From Lewinellaceae bacterium (GTDB taxonomy: Bacteria; Bacteroidota; Bacteroidia; Chitinophagales; Saprospiraceae), in the NCBI GenBank assembly GCA_020636275.1, contig JACJYD010000001.1, forward strand, positions 868,001 through 932,000: 64,000 nt of DNA, given 5' to 3'. The position numbers and the translations under genes are program-made. Of this stretch, positions 24,665 to 33,959 are shown piece by piece. How positions within the stretch are numbered: position 1 is the stretch's first letter; each line of letters opens with the position of its first letter. The notes under the pieces were generated by a model that worked only from the letters and a program-made list of their open reading frames with translations, did no database searches and was not told where the DNA came from.

Positions 24665-25408
24665 ATGAACTTTAATTTATTCTATCATTTCGGCCGGTAT
24701 GTTTCCATGATGGGGCAAGCCCTCACCAAACCTGAGAAATTTTCCATGTACTGGAAAGAGACGGTTCGGCAAATGGAAGCGATCGGCGTCGGTTCGGTGA
24801 TCATCGTCGTGCTGATCTCCATTTTTATCGGCGCGGTGTCCGCTCTTCAGTTCTGTTATCAGCTGGACGGGCAATTGGTTCCGATGTATTACGTGGGCTA
24901 TATCGTTCGCGACCTGGCGATCATTGAGTCTGCACCTACCATCACCTGCCTTGTGCTGGCAGGTAAAGTGGGCTCTAATATCGCGGCGGAGATCGGAGGG
25001 ATGCGCCAAAAAGAGCATATTGACGCCATGGAGATCATGGGCGTGAATACCGCAGCATACCTGGTCACGCCGAAGGTGGTTGCCGCCATTGTAGTTATTC
25101 CTCTGTTGGTGACGATCGCTGCCTTCGTGGGGATCATTGGCGGGTACCTGGCTTCCGTGCCGGCGGGCTACCTGACGGATATGGAATATATGCGTGGGTT
25201 GCGGGCCTATTTCGATCCCTACAACGTGACCATTATGTATGTAAAGGCCACGGTTTTTGCTTTTCTCATCACGTCCATTTCTTCTTTTTACGGCTACTAC
25301 GTCACGGGTGGGAGCATCGAGTTGGGAAAAGCCAGCACCAATGCCGTTGTGATCGGCAATATTTTTGTTCTTGCAGGAGACTACGTGATCGCATTGCTCC
25401 TGACCTGA
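24665..25408 (+). CDS. mlaE: MlaE family lipid ABC transporter permease
   Basis: A 247-residue membrane protein with the MlaE hallmarks: QMEAIGVGSVIIVVLISIFIGAVSALQ, an ESAPTITCLVLAGKVGSNIAAEIGGMRQKEHIDAMEIMGVN cytosolic loop (the most conserved segment), and VFAFLITSISSFYGYYVTGGSIELGKASTNAVV. It forms the inner-membrane channel that moves phospholipids between the inner and outer membranes. The ATPase follows 21 bases downstream; the MCE substrate-binding subunit (MlaD) is not adjacent here. Confidence 0.94.
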   Translation: MNFNLFYHFGRYVSMMGQALTKPEKFSMYWKETVRQMEAIGVGSVIIVVLISIFIGAVSALQFCYQLDGQLVPMYYVGYIVRDLAIIESAPTITCLVLAGKVGSNIAAEIGGMRQKEHIDAMEIMGVNTAAYLVTPKVVAAIVVIPLLVTIAAFVGIIGGYLASVPAGYLTDMEYMRGLRAYFDPYNVTIMYVKATVFAFLITSISSFYGYYVTGGSIELGKASTNAVVIGNIFVLAGDYVIALLLT

Positions 25409-25429
25409 TGACCCAAAACGACGGTATTC

Positions 25430-26215
25430 ATGATCCGAATTGAAAATATTTGCAAGTCTTTTGATGGTAATGTCGTCCTGGAGAGCATCAGCCATGAGTT
25501 TTATCCGGGAAAAACCAACCTGGTCATTGGGCGAAGCGGCTCGGGAAAGACGGTCCTGCTCAAGATCCTGGTCGGGCTGTTGCAGCCGACCACCGGAAAG
25601 GTTTGGTACGATAAGGTCGATTTCTCCACCCTCGACAAGAAGCAGGTCCGGGAAGTGCGCATGCAAGTGGGTATGTTGTTTCAGGGCTCCGCATTGTTTG
25701 ACTCCATGACCGTGGAGCAAAACATCAAGTTTCCGTTGGATATGTTTACGAACTGGACGACCAAAGAGAAACTGGACCGGGTGAATTATTGCCTGGAGCG
25801 GGTGAACCTGGAGGGGGTAAACACTAAATTCCCCTCCGAGACCAGTGGGGGTATGCAGAAGCGGGTGGGCATCGCCCGGGCTATTGTGTTGAAACCCAGG
25901 TATTTGTTTTGCGATGAACCCAACTCCGGCCTGGACCCCAAGACGGCCTTGTTGATCGATGAGCTGATCAAGGACATCACGTATGAAAATCAGATCACGA
26001 CAATCGTCAATACCCACGATATGAACTCCGTTATGGAGGTCGGCGACAATGTCATGTTGCTTTCCGGCGGCAAGATTGCCTGGAAAGGCAACAAGTCGGA
26101 GATCATTGGCAGCGACAATGAGGTCCTGCAGGATTTCATTTTTGCTTCGCCCTTCCTCAAGCGGCTCCGCGTGGCTGCCCTGGAGCAGCAGAAGACCAAA
26201 GAGGGGAAGAAATAG
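25430..26215 (+). CDS. mlaF: MlaF family ABC transporter ATPase
   Basis: A 261-residue ATPase with Walker A GRSGSGKT, Q-loop MLFQGSALFDSMTVEQN (characteristic of MlaF), signature SGGMQKRVGIARAI, Walker B YLFCDEPNSGLDP and H-loop NTHDMNSV. It powers the MlaE permease just upstream. Most of its C-terminus (FLKRLRVAALEQQ) lies beyond the ATPase core. Two hairpins follow before the convergent glucosaminidase gene. Confidence 0.94.
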   Translation: MIRIENICKSFDGNVVLESISHEFYPGKTNLVIGRSGSGKTVLLKILVGLLQPTTGKVWYDKVDFSTLDKKQVREVRMQVGMLFQGSALFDSMTVEQNIKFPLDMFTNWTTKEKLDRVNYCLERVNLEGVNTKFPSETSGGMQKRVGIARAIVLKPRYLFCDEPNSGLDPKTALLIDELIKDITYENQITTIVNTHDMNSVMEVGDNVMLLSGGKIAWKGNKSEIIGSDNEVLQDFIFASPFLKRLRVAALEQQKTKEGKK

Positions 26216-26278
26216 AAAAGGCCGCCTCCCGATTACCGGAAGGCAGCCTGCCCAGAACATACGTAAAAAATTAGTGAA

Positions 26279-26316
26279 GAATGGATGATGGGAAGAACGC
26301 CCATCATCCATTCTTT
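26279..26316. terminator. Bidirectional terminator
   Basis: GAATGGATGATGGG and CCCATCATCCATTC pair exactly around a 7-base loop, with a T run on the plus strand and A residues on the other side, between the convergent mlaF and glucosaminidase genes. Confidence 0.8.
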
Positions 26317-26317
26317 T

Positions 26318-27187
26318 TTACTTATCCAGGACCTGGAGGTCATAGCGATCGATGTACTCGATGATCTTTTTGTCGTAATGAGGATCGGTGGCGTATCCCA
26401 GTTCTTTCAGGCCATGGGCCCAGGCCTTGTAGTCCTTTCCATAGCTGAGTAATTTTTTGTATTTCCCCTGAGTTACCAGGTAGCTGTGGGAGCGCCAGCT
26501 CTCCCAGGCGCTGCTGTAGATCCGGAAGAAGTCCTTGTGGTGATCGTCGGAAAAATTGGAGCAATGCCCTTTCTTGCAGGACTTGGAAAAGCATTTGATC
26601 CCGAAGTGGTTGTTGTTTTTGGTCGCCAGTTTGCTCGTGCCTGCCTGGCTTTCGATCAGTGCCTGGGCCATTTTTACGCTGGCGGGGATGCCGAATTTTT
26701 CCATTTCGGTTTGAGCGACTTCTTTAAAGCGGCGGATGTAGTTTTTGTTCCGGCGGTCTTCATCGGTATCGCCGGTCGCATCGGCGAAAGGATCGCGCGG
26801 CCCCAGCAGCTCGGCGCCCAATCCCTTTTTGGGGGCTGCCGGGGCCGGTTGGGAAACCAGTTGTTTGGGGCTGTCTTCGGGAATAAAGCCGTTCAGGACA
26901 GTGGTTTCAGCGCCTGGTTTTTTGAGGTTGATCTGAAATTGCATATCCCGTTTCAAGGCCATCCAGACCAACAACGCCGCCAGGGCGATCTTGAACCAGG
27001 GCAGCCCCCGTCCGCCGGGCCGGAAGTGGAGGAGCCGGTAGTGAAGGGCAACCAGCACCCGTTTTAACCCGGCCAGCAACTTTTCCAGGATGTCGAGCAG
27101 GGAGATCTCGTCCAGGTTGAAGCGGGGCCGTTCGGGGCGGACTCCCTTGTTGGGGGCAGGGGCGGGCGTGTAGCGGGAAGTTCTCAT
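26318..27187 (-). CDS. Membrane-anchored glucosaminidase (FlgJ-like peptidoglycan hydrolase)
   Basis: A 289-residue protein: a basic cytosolic N-terminus, one transmembrane helix (about residues 65-80), a Pro/Ala linker, then a glucosaminidase domain (about 145-285). The motif FGIPASVKMAQALIESQAGTSKLATKNNNHFGIKC carries the expected catalytic glutamate (IES) and the NNHFGIKC segment of the family; SAWESWRSHSYLV and YKAWAHGLKELGYATDPHYDKKII complete the domain. It should cleave N-acetylglucosamine linkages in peptidoglycan in the periplasm. Confidence 0.9.
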   Translation of the reverse strand: MRTSRYTPAPAPNKGVRPERPRFNLDEISLLDILEKLLAGLKRVLVALHYRLLHFRPGGRGLPWFKIALAALLVWMALKRDMQFQINLKKPGAETTVLNGFIPEDSPKQLVSQPAPAAPKKGLGAELLGPRDPFADATGDTDEDRRNKNYIRRFKEVAQTEMEKFGIPASVKMAQALIESQAGTSKLATKNNNHFGIKCFSKSCKKGHCSNFSDDHHKDFFRIYSSAWESWRSHSYLVTQGKYKKLLSYGKDYKAWAHGLKELGYATDPHYDKKIIEYIDRYDLQVLDK

Positions 27188-27312
27188 TTTTTTCGTCTTA
27201 AAAACGATTTGTATGTAAAAAAGGCGTATATTGATCTGAATTGTTTCGGATAGAACAAAAGTAAAACAAAAAGTTTTTAATTCAAATATCTTTCAAACAT
27301 TTTTGTTTAATT

Positions 27313-28032
27313 ATGAGTGATTTTTCCGATCATATTGTCAATCAGCGGTTTAAAACGGTGTTTGAAGAGTTGGAACGCCGGCGTTTGATCAAGGGTAAAT
27401 CGGATATTGCCAAACACCTGGGCACCTACAACCACGTGGTTAACAGCATTTTGAAGGGCCAGCGCAACGTGACGGTCGACCAGCTCTTCAAATTGTTCGA
27501 AACGTATGACGTGAATGCCAACTACTTGTTTGGCCTGAGTGAAGACCTGTTCCTCCCCACCGCCAAAGCCCTCGAAAACCTGCCCACCCGGTCTATGCAG
27601 GACCGCCTGTTCTCGGGCCGGCAGAACATTACCATGGTGCCCAGCCGGGCGATGGCCGGGTATGCGATGGAATATCAGGATAAGGATTTTCTGGAGGGAT
27701 TTCAGAAGTTTTCCATCCCTCAACTCGAGGGTGAACTGATCGCCTTCGAGATCAGCGGCGATAGCATGATGCCCACCGTCACCAACGGCGATATTGTCGT
27801 ATGCGAACCCCTCGAACGGGGCGAACCGCTCCGCGATAACCAGGTCTACGTCATCGTCACCGATGTGGTCGTGGCCAAACGCATCCAGCAAGTGAAGGAG
27901 GGCGACCGCATTTCCCAACTCCTCCTCATTTCCGACAACAACGCCGTCTACAAACCCTACGAGGTCGACCTGGAAGAGATCCGGCAGATCCTGAAGGTGA
28001 AGTGCCGGTTGACTTCCTATGCCATAGGTTAG
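27313..28032 (+). CDS. S24 (LexA/CI-like) helix-turn-helix transcriptional regulator
   Basis: A 239-residue protein. Residues 1-75 form a lambda-repressor-like DNA-binding domain (IVNQRFKTVFEELE...DIAKHLGTYNHVVNSILKGQRNVTVDQLFKLFETYDVNANYLFG). Residues 125-235 are a peptidase S24 domain with catalytic serine in EISGDSMMPT and the lysine in DVVVAKRIQQ. No Ala-Gly cleavage site is obvious, so self-cleavage is uncertain. It resembles the XRE-S24 regulators widespread in Bacteroidota. The upstream 125 bases are AT-rich with a TATCTTTC near 27287. It is not in a phage context. Confidence 0.9.
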   Translation: MSDFSDHIVNQRFKTVFEELERRRLIKGKSDIAKHLGTYNHVVNSILKGQRNVTVDQLFKLFETYDVNANYLFGLSEDLFLPTAKALENLPTRSMQDRLFSGRQNITMVPSRAMAGYAMEYQDKDFLEGFQKFSIPQLEGELIAFEISGDSMMPTVTNGDIVVCEPLERGEPLRDNQVYVIVTDVVVAKRIQQVKEGDRISQLLLISDNNAVYKPYEVDLEEIRQILKVKCRLTSYAIG

Positions 28033-28062
28033 GGCCGGAAAGGTTGCACGGCTCTGGAGGCG

Positions 28063-29037
28063 CTAAATCAAAGCAGGTCGCTGAGAGATCTCGTGATAAC
28101 AGATCACCCCTTCGCAGAAATAATGGGCTACCATGCTGCGCCGGGTCGAGCCTTTTTGTGCAATGGGACTGCCGCCGTGCAGCAGGTTGGCGTGCCAGAT
28201 CAGCACATCTCCTTTTTTAGCGTAGAAATATTCTTTCCGCAGCCCTTTTGAGGTAATGAGGGCTTCCATGTAATCTTCGTATTTTTTATAACTGTTCGCC
28301 CCAAGGCGCCAGCGGGTGTTGCCGGCGCCGTAGTCGAGGCAGGTAATGTAGGGCAGGCGATGGCTCCCCGGGTAGTAAAACAAAGGTCCGTTGCCCTCGT
28401 GGGTTTCCTCCAGGGCGGTCCACGACGCGATCAGGTAGCCGAGCGGTTCGGTAGTCATGTGGATGGAATCGGAGTGCGCCCGCTGCTCGCTGCCTTCGAT
28501 GAACTGAATGGTCTGGAACGGCACGACCGGTCGCCCCATGATGAGGTCCAACAATCCGGTTAGCCGTGGATTGCGGAAGTATTGCGCATCGATCAGGGGC
28601 GACTCTTCATGCGAGTCCATGATCTTTTTCCGGGTGTAGTTGAATCCCGTCGCTCCACTATTCAGCAACCGGTCGACCTCCCGGTTGAGCGTTTCCACCT
28701 CTTCCTCCGAATAAAAACCCCGAAGGATCATGTACCCCTCCCACACAAACCGGCGGACTTGCTCCTGCATTTCGGGGCCAAGACCCTCAAAGTGCGGGTC
28801 GGAGACCAGGGCCGCTTCCGCACCCGGCCGGTCCAACCAGGGAATGTCAGGGCTGCTTCCGGAGAAGTCGTGCCGGCCGATCGGACCAAAGACGCTTTTC
28901 TTCAGCCCGTATCGCTTATAGAGGTCCCTGTTCCTGCGCAATTTTTTTGCATGTAGCAAGTTATTCACTACATACACTATCTTTAGGCCTCTTAAAATGC
29001 CCGTGTATTTGCGGAAAAGCTTTTGCAAAGAGAACAT
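28063..29037 (-). CDS. Phytanoyl-CoA dioxygenase (PhyH) family protein
   Basis: A 324-residue protein of the Fe(II)/2-oxoglutarate PhyH superfamily. The proximal ligands are in QRAHSDSIHM (HxD) and the distal histidine in WHANLLHGGSPI; the following RRSMVAHYF supplies the basic residue that binds 2-oxoglutarate. GNGPLFYYPGSHRLPY is the usual loop between them. The N-terminal 70 residues are a basic, poorly conserved extension. Substrate unknown; such proteins hydroxylate lipids, amino acids or small metabolites. It is convergent with the S24 regulator, with 30 bases between stops. Confidence 0.88.
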   Translation of the reverse strand: MFSLQKLFRKYTGILRGLKIVYVVNNLLHAKKLRRNRDLYKRYGLKKSVFGPIGRHDFSGSSPDIPWLDRPGAEAALVSDPHFEGLGPEMQEQVRRFVWEGYMILRGFYSEEEVETLNREVDRLLNSGATGFNYTRKKIMDSHEESPLIDAQYFRNPRLTGLLDLIMGRPVVPFQTIQFIEGSEQRAHSDSIHMTTEPLGYLIASWTALEETHEGNGPLFYYPGSHRLPYITCLDYGAGNTRWRLGANSYKKYEDYMEALITSKGLRKEYFYAKKGDVLIWHANLLHGGSPIAQKGSTRRSMVAHYFCEGVICYHEISQRPALI

Positions 29038-29071
29038 GACAGTGGGAATAAATGAATAATTCTTTATAAAT

Positions 29072-29150
29072 AGTTGAAGAGTTGAAGGGTTGAAGAGTTG
29101 AAAAGTCGCAACCCTTCAACTCTTCAACTCTTCAACTCTTCAACTCAAAA
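29072..29150. repeat. GTTGAAGA palindromic repeat (family B) upstream of metF
   Basis: AGTTGAAGAGTTGAAGGGTTG (about 29072-29092) and CAACCCTTCAACTCTTCAAC (29109-29128) are inverted, and further CTTCAACT units continue to about 29146. The tract ends 5 bases before the metF ATG, so it forms the metF leader. Confidence 0.8.
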
Positions 29151-30107
29151 ATGAAGGTAACAGAACATTTCGAAAAAGCTAAAGGTCAAACCCTGATATC
29201 CTTCGAGGTGCTGCCTCCCTTGAAAGGGGGGAGTATGAAGACTATTTTCGATACCCTCGACCCTCTTCTGGAGTTCAAACCTCCTTTTATCGACGTGACC
29301 TATCACCGGGAGGAATTTCTGTATAAAATGCGGGATAGCGGTTACTACGAAAAGATCGCCATCCGGAAACGGCCCGGGACGGTGGGCATCTGCGCTTCCA
29401 TCATGCACCGCTATGGGATCGATGCCGTGCCCCACCTCATTTGCGGAGGCTTTACCAAAGAAGAGACCGAGAATGCCCTGATCGATCTCAATTTTCTCAA
29501 CATCAAGAACGTACTGGTGCTGCGGGGCGATGCCCGGCGCTTCGACGATCGTTTCGTACCCGAACCGGGGGGGCATGAATACGCCGTCGACCTGGTGCGG
29601 CAGGTGGTGAGCATGAACAAGGGTAAATACCTGGAACTCGACATCGAGAACGGCCAAAAGACCGACTTCTGCATCGGCGTGGCCGGATATCCGGAAAAAC
29701 ATTTTGAAGCCCCGAATATGCGGTCGGATATCGACTACACTAAACAAAAAGTGGACGCAGGGGCGCATTATATCGTCACTCAAATGTTTTTCGACAATGC
29801 CCGGTTCTTCGATTACGTTCGGAGATGCCGGGAAAACGGCATCGATGTACCCATCGTGCCCGGACTCAAACCGATAACCCGCAAAAGCCAGCTCAGCGCC
29901 CTGCCCCGGCACTTCCACGTCGGTATCCCCGACGAACTGGCCCGGGAGGTGGAAAAGGCGAAGACCCAGGAGGAGATCCGGGAGGTCGGCATCGAATGGT
30001 GCATCGCCCAGTCGAGAGAACTCAAAGCCAACGGCCTGCCTTGCATCCATTACTACACGATGGGTGATACGGAAACCATCCGCCGGGTCGTAGAAGCGGT
30101 TTATTAA
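29151..30107 (+). CDS. metF: Methylenetetrahydrofolate reductase
   Basis: MetF reduces 5,10-methylene-THF to 5-methyl-THF for methionine synthesis. The 318-residue TIM-barrel flavoprotein has ISFEVLPPLKGGS (catalytic Glu region, FEFFPP in enterobacteria), FIDVTYHREE, HLICGGFTKEE, NVLVLRGDAR, FCIGVAGYPEKH and AGAHYIVTQMFFDN, all in family order. It is slightly longer than E. coli MetF. The start codon directly follows a repeat tract. The M14 peptidase gene begins 12 bases downstream and may be co-transcribed. Confidence 0.95.
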   Translation: MKVTEHFEKAKGQTLISFEVLPPLKGGSMKTIFDTLDPLLEFKPPFIDVTYHREEFLYKMRDSGYYEKIAIRKRPGTVGICASIMHRYGIDAVPHLICGGFTKEETENALIDLNFLNIKNVLVLRGDARRFDDRFVPEPGGHEYAVDLVRQVVSMNKGKYLELDIENGQKTDFCIGVAGYPEKHFEAPNMRSDIDYTKQKVDAGAHYIVTQMFFDNARFFDYVRRCRENGIDVPIVPGLKPITRKSQLSALPRHFHVGIPDELAREVEKAKTQEEIREVGIEWCIAQSRELKANGLPCIHYYTMGDTETIRRVVEAVY

Positions 30108-30119
30108 ATTTTTACACCT

Positions 30120-32636
30120 ATGCGACAGCTCATTTTGGCCATGCTGGGCCTGATCTGGACCTTCGGTCCCCTCGGAGCCCAAACGGCACTCCGTTCTCCT
30201 TCCGATTTTTTACCCCACTCATATACCCGGCAATTCACCCCCCACCACCTGCTGGTCGATTATGTGGAGTACCTGGCTGCGGAAAGTCCCCGGATGCAAC
30301 TCGTTCAATACGGGACCACGAATGAGGACCGGCCCTTGCTGCTGGCTTTCATTTCCACCCCCGGCAATCTGGCCCGCCTGGAATCCATCCGGGAAGCGCA
30401 CCTTCGGGGGGCGGGTTTCCTGGATGGTGAACCCGGGCCGGTCGATCCGGTCGCCATCGTTTGGCTCAGCTTCGGCGTGCACGGCAATGAGGCCGGCGCT
30501 TCGGAGACCTCCATGGCGGTGTTGCACGACCTGGCCGATCCGTCGAATGCCCGGACGGGAGAATACCTGGAAAATACGGTGGTCATTATCGATCCCTGCG
30601 TCAATCCCGACGGCTACAACCGGTACACCAACTGGTACCGGCAAGTGGCCCCGGTGGAAGCCGATCCCCTGACCTTCGCCCGCGAACACCGGGAACCCTG
30701 GCCGGCGGGCCGTACCAACCACTACCTGTTCGACCTCAACCGCGACTGGGCCTGGGGCACACAGAAGGAAACCCGGCAGCGGCTGGTGCAATACCACCGG
30801 TGGTTGCCTCATATCCATGTCGATTTCCACGAGCAATATCCGAACAACCCTTACTATTTCGCTCCGGCCGCCGAGCCCTATCACCCGGCCGTTACGAAAT
30901 GGCAGCGGGATTTCCAGGTGGAGATCGGCCAACATATCGCCCGCTATTTCGACCGCGAAGGGTGGTTGTATTTTACCCGCGAACAGTTCGACCTCTTTTA
31001 CCCGGGCTACGGCGATACTTACCCGATCTTCAGCGGCGCGATCGGCATGACTTACGAACAGGCAGGCCACGGCATCGCCGGAAGGGCGTATGAGCTGGAA
31101 AACGGGGATACGCTCACCCTGGCCGACCGCATTGCCCACCACACCACTTCGGCATTGGCCACCGTCGAGATCGCTTCGAAAAATGCAGCCGAACTGGAAC
31201 GCCAGTTCCGGGCCTTTTACGACCAGTGCCGGAACCACCCGGATGGCCCCTACCTGTCATTTATCATTTCCCAAAACAATAACCCCGATCAATTGGAGGC
31301 GTTTACCCGGTACCTGGATATGCACCAGATCCGCTACGGGAAAGCCGGGAAAAAACATACCGCCGAGGGGTACGACTACCAAACGGGGAAAACCTACGCG
31401 GTGACGGTCAGTCCCGGAGATCTGGTCGTCTCCGCTTATCAGCCGGCCGGGAGGCTGGCGCAGATCCTCCTCGAACCCGATTCGCCGATCTCCGATTCGG
31501 CGACCTATGACATCACGGCCTGGTCGATGATCCATTCCTTTGGCCTGGAGGCATACGGGCTCCTGTCCCGCTTCGAACCGGAACAGGCCTGGCCGGTCCG
31601 GACCTATTCGGCGCCCCTATGGCCTTCGCAGCCGGTCTATGGTTTTATTCTTCCCTGGGCTTCCCTGGATGATGCCCGTTTCCTGGGCGCTGTCCTGCGG
31701 GAAGGGATCCAGGTGCGGGTGGCCACCGAGCCTTTCCAAATGGAGGGGCGCGACTACGACCGGGGCGCCCTGGTCATCACCCGGGCTGACAACCTGCATT
31801 GGCAGGGATTTGAGGCGAAAGTGGAAGCCCTGGCGGTGGAACATCGGCGCGAACTCGTGCCCGTTGCTTCGGGCCTGGTGGCATCGGGCCCTGATTTTGG
31901 GTCGGAATCCATAGAATTGCTGGACATTCCGCGCATTGCCCTGTTGAGCGGCGATCCGGTTGAATCGACCGCATTCGGCGCCACCTGGTACTATTTTGAA
32001 CAGGTGCTTCACTATCCCGTTTCGGTGCTCGATGCCGGATCGTTCAATCCTTCCCGGCTCGCCGATTTCGATGTGCTCATCCTGCCCAACGGCCGTTACA
32101 CATGGGAAGAAACCGTCAAATCCAGACTGGTAGACTGGATCCGCTCAGGGGGAAGGGTCATTGCAACGGATAATGCCCTGCGTTGGGTACAAGGCCTGGA
32201 CGGCGTGCACCTGGTCCTGAAAGAAACGCCTCCCAATCCGGAGGTCTGGGAGGATTCCGTGCCCAACCGGTATGAAGACCGGGAAAATAAATGGGCTTCG
32301 GCTGCTATCCCGGGCGCTTTGTTTCAGGCGGTGGTCGATACTTCTCATCCGCTCGGGTACGGGTTTTCCGACCGCTATTTTACGCTGAAGATCGGGGCCG
32401 AAACCTACGCCTACCTCGAAAAAGGCTGGAACGTAGACTACCTGCAGGAGGCCCCTCTTTCTCTGGGTTTTTCCGGTTGGGAGGCGAAGCGAAAAGTGGA
32501 GAATAGCCTGGTGACAGGCGTCGAGCAGATCGGTAGAGGACGGGTCATTTACCTGGTCGACGATCCCCTGTACCGCGCATTCTGGCAACAGGGGGAATTC
32601 CTTTTTGCCAATGCTGTCTTCTTCGGAGGCTTGTAA
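30120..32636 (+). CDS. Secreted M14 family zinc carboxypeptidase
   Basis: An 838-residue exported protein (signal MRQLILAMLGLIWTFGPLGAQ). The M14 domain spans about 30-340: zinc ligands H121 and E124 in FGVHGNEAGAS and H237 in HVDFHEQY, an Arg/Asn region CVNPDGYNRY and LFDLNRDWAW, and catalytic E313 in GMTYEQAG. The remaining 500 residues include a glutamine-amidotransferase-like Rossmann segment (DVLILPNGRYTWEETVKSRLVDWIRSGGRVIA) often found after M14 domains in Bacteroidota. There is no T9SS tail, so it is probably periplasmic. Substrate unknown. Confidence 0.9.
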   Translation: MRQLILAMLGLIWTFGPLGAQTALRSPSDFLPHSYTRQFTPHHLLVDYVEYLAAESPRMQLVQYGTTNEDRPLLLAFISTPGNLARLESIREAHLRGAGFLDGEPGPVDPVAIVWLSFGVHGNEAGASETSMAVLHDLADPSNARTGEYLENTVVIIDPCVNPDGYNRYTNWYRQVAPVEADPLTFAREHREPWPAGRTNHYLFDLNRDWAWGTQKETRQRLVQYHRWLPHIHVDFHEQYPNNPYYFAPAAEPYHPAVTKWQRDFQVEIGQHIARYFDREGWLYFTREQFDLFYPGYGDTYPIFSGAIGMTYEQAGHGIAGRAYELENGDTLTLADRIAHHTTSALATVEIASKNAAELERQFRAFYDQCRNHPDGPYLSFIISQNNNPDQLEAFTRYLDMHQIRYGKAGKKHTAEGYDYQTGKTYAVTVSPGDLVVSAYQPAGRLAQILLEPDSPISDSATYDITAWSMIHSFGLEAYGLLSRFEPEQAWPVRTYSAPLWPSQPVYGFILPWASLDDARFLGAVLREGIQVRVATEPFQMEGRDYDRGALVITRADNLHWQGFEAKVEALAVEHRRELVPVASGLVASGPDFGSESIELLDIPRIALLSGDPVESTAFGATWYYFEQVLHYPVSVLDAGSFNPSRLADFDVLILPNGRYTWEETVKSRLVDWIRSGGRVIATDNALRWVQGLDGVHLVLKETPPNPEVWEDSVPNRYEDRENKWASAAIPGALFQAVVDTSHPLGYGFSDRYFTLKIGAETYAYLEKGWNVDYLQEAPLSLGFSGWEAKRKVENSLVTGVEQIGRGRVIYLVDDPLYRAFWQQGEFLFANAVFFGGL

Positions 32637-32676
32637 TGTAGCTGGAATTGGTTACTTTTATTTCAAATTTTCATTT

Positions 32677-33942
32677 ATGATCCAAGCCAACGATCCCTCG
32701 CTTACCTCCTGGATCGAGGTCCCCGCTGGAAGTGATTTCCCTATTCAAAACCTCCCCTTTGGGGTGTTCCGCACGCCGATCAATCCGAGTCCCCGTCTGT
32801 GTACGGCTATCGGGAACTTCGTGGTAGATCTTCCCGTGCTGAATTATATGTCGGTCTTTGACGAACTGGACTTCCCACCGGACTTGTTTGTCCAGCCTTC
32901 GATCAACGGATTGATGAAGCAGGGTAAACAACAGGTCCGGAAACTGCGCAACCGCCTGGCCGAGTTGCTCTCGGAAGAAAATGAAGAAGTGCGGAAGAAT
33001 GCCTGGCATTTTCTCCATCCCATGGAAAAAGTGGAGTTGCTGATGCCGGTGGAAGTGGGCGACTACACTGATTTTTATTCCAGCATCGAACACGCCACCA
33101 ATGTGGGCATGATGTTCCGGGATCCGGCCAATGCCCTGTTGCCCAACTGGCGGCATTTGCCGGTAGGTTACCACGGCCGGTCATCCTCGATCGTGGTGTC
33201 GGGCACGCCCTTTCACCGGCCCAGCGGGCAGACGCGTCCAAAGGACGATGAACCGCCCGTGTTCGGCCCGTCCCGTCAGCTGGATTTTGAACTGGAAACG
33301 GCCTTCATCATCGGGCGGAATACCGAATTGGGGCAGCCCGTTTCCACCGCTGAAGCCGAGGATTACATCTTCGGCATGGTGCTGTTCAACGACTGGTCGG
33401 CGCGCGACCTCCAACAATGGGAATACGTACCGCTGGGGCCGTTCCTCGGCAAGAATTTCGCCTCCAGCATATCGCCCTGGGTGGTTACGCTGGACGCCCT
33501 GGAGCCGTTCCGGGTAAACGGCCCGGAGCAGGAGCCGGCGCCGCTGTCCTACCTGCAGTTTCAGGGGGCCAGGAACTACGACATTCAACTGGAAGTGGCG
33601 ATCCGCGCCGAATCCGGCGCCGAGAAGACCGTTTGTCAATCGAACTTCAGTTACATGTACTGGAATATGTGCCAGCAACTGGTGCACCACACGGTGAACG
33701 GCTGCAATGTCCGGGTTGGCGATCTTTGCGCATCGGGCACGATCAGCGGGCCAACGCCCGGTTCCTACGGTTCCATGCTGGAGATCGCCTGGAAAGGCAC
33801 CCGTCCGGTCGATATGCCCGATGGGAGCAAACGCAGCTTCCTGCAGGACGGTGATACCGTCATTGTAAAGGGATGGGCGGAGAAAGACGGGTTGCGCATC
33901 GGGTTTGGGGAGGCAACAGGGCAGGTCTTGCCGGCGTTATAG
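32677..33942 (+). CDS. fahA: Fumarylacetoacetase
   Basis: FahA hydrolyses fumarylacetoacetate to fumarate and acetoacetate, the last step of tyrosine breakdown. The 421-residue product has the N-terminal FAA domain (LPFGVFRTP), the metal aspartate in VGDYTDFYSSIEHATNVG, RHLPVGYHGRSSSIVVSGTP, paired glutamates in LDFELETAFIIG and the aspartate in NDWSARDLQQWEYVPLGPFLGKNF. Start at 32677 (MIQANDPSL) is preferred over 32605, whose extra residues are not conserved. It is preceded by TTACTTTTA, a weak -7 match. No other tyrosine-degradation gene is adjacent. Confidence 0.96.
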   Translation: MIQANDPSLTSWIEVPAGSDFPIQNLPFGVFRTPINPSPRLCTAIGNFVVDLPVLNYMSVFDELDFPPDLFVQPSINGLMKQGKQQVRKLRNRLAELLSEENEEVRKNAWHFLHPMEKVELLMPVEVGDYTDFYSSIEHATNVGMMFRDPANALLPNWRHLPVGYHGRSSSIVVSGTPFHRPSGQTRPKDDEPPVFGPSRQLDFELETAFIIGRNTELGQPVSTAEAEDYIFGMVLFNDWSARDLQQWEYVPLGPFLGKNFASSISPWVVTLDALEPFRVNGPEQEPAPLSYLQFQGARNYDIQLEVAIRAESGAEKTVCQSNFSYMYWNMCQQLVHHTVNGCNVRVGDLCASGTISGPTPGSYGSMLEIAWKGTRPVDMPDGSKRSFLQDGDTVIVKGWAEKDGLRIGFGEATGQVLPAL

Positions 33943-33959
33943 GTTCGATTTTTTGTACT

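Noticed and set aside
24677..26311. 544-aa minus-strand ORF opposite mlaE-mlaF
   Set aside because: It spans two well-conserved genes and the intergenic space, and has no domain.
27313..28032. Prophage repressor
   Set aside because: No integrase, structural or lysis genes nearby; S24-HTH regulators are common chromosomal genes in Bacteroidota.
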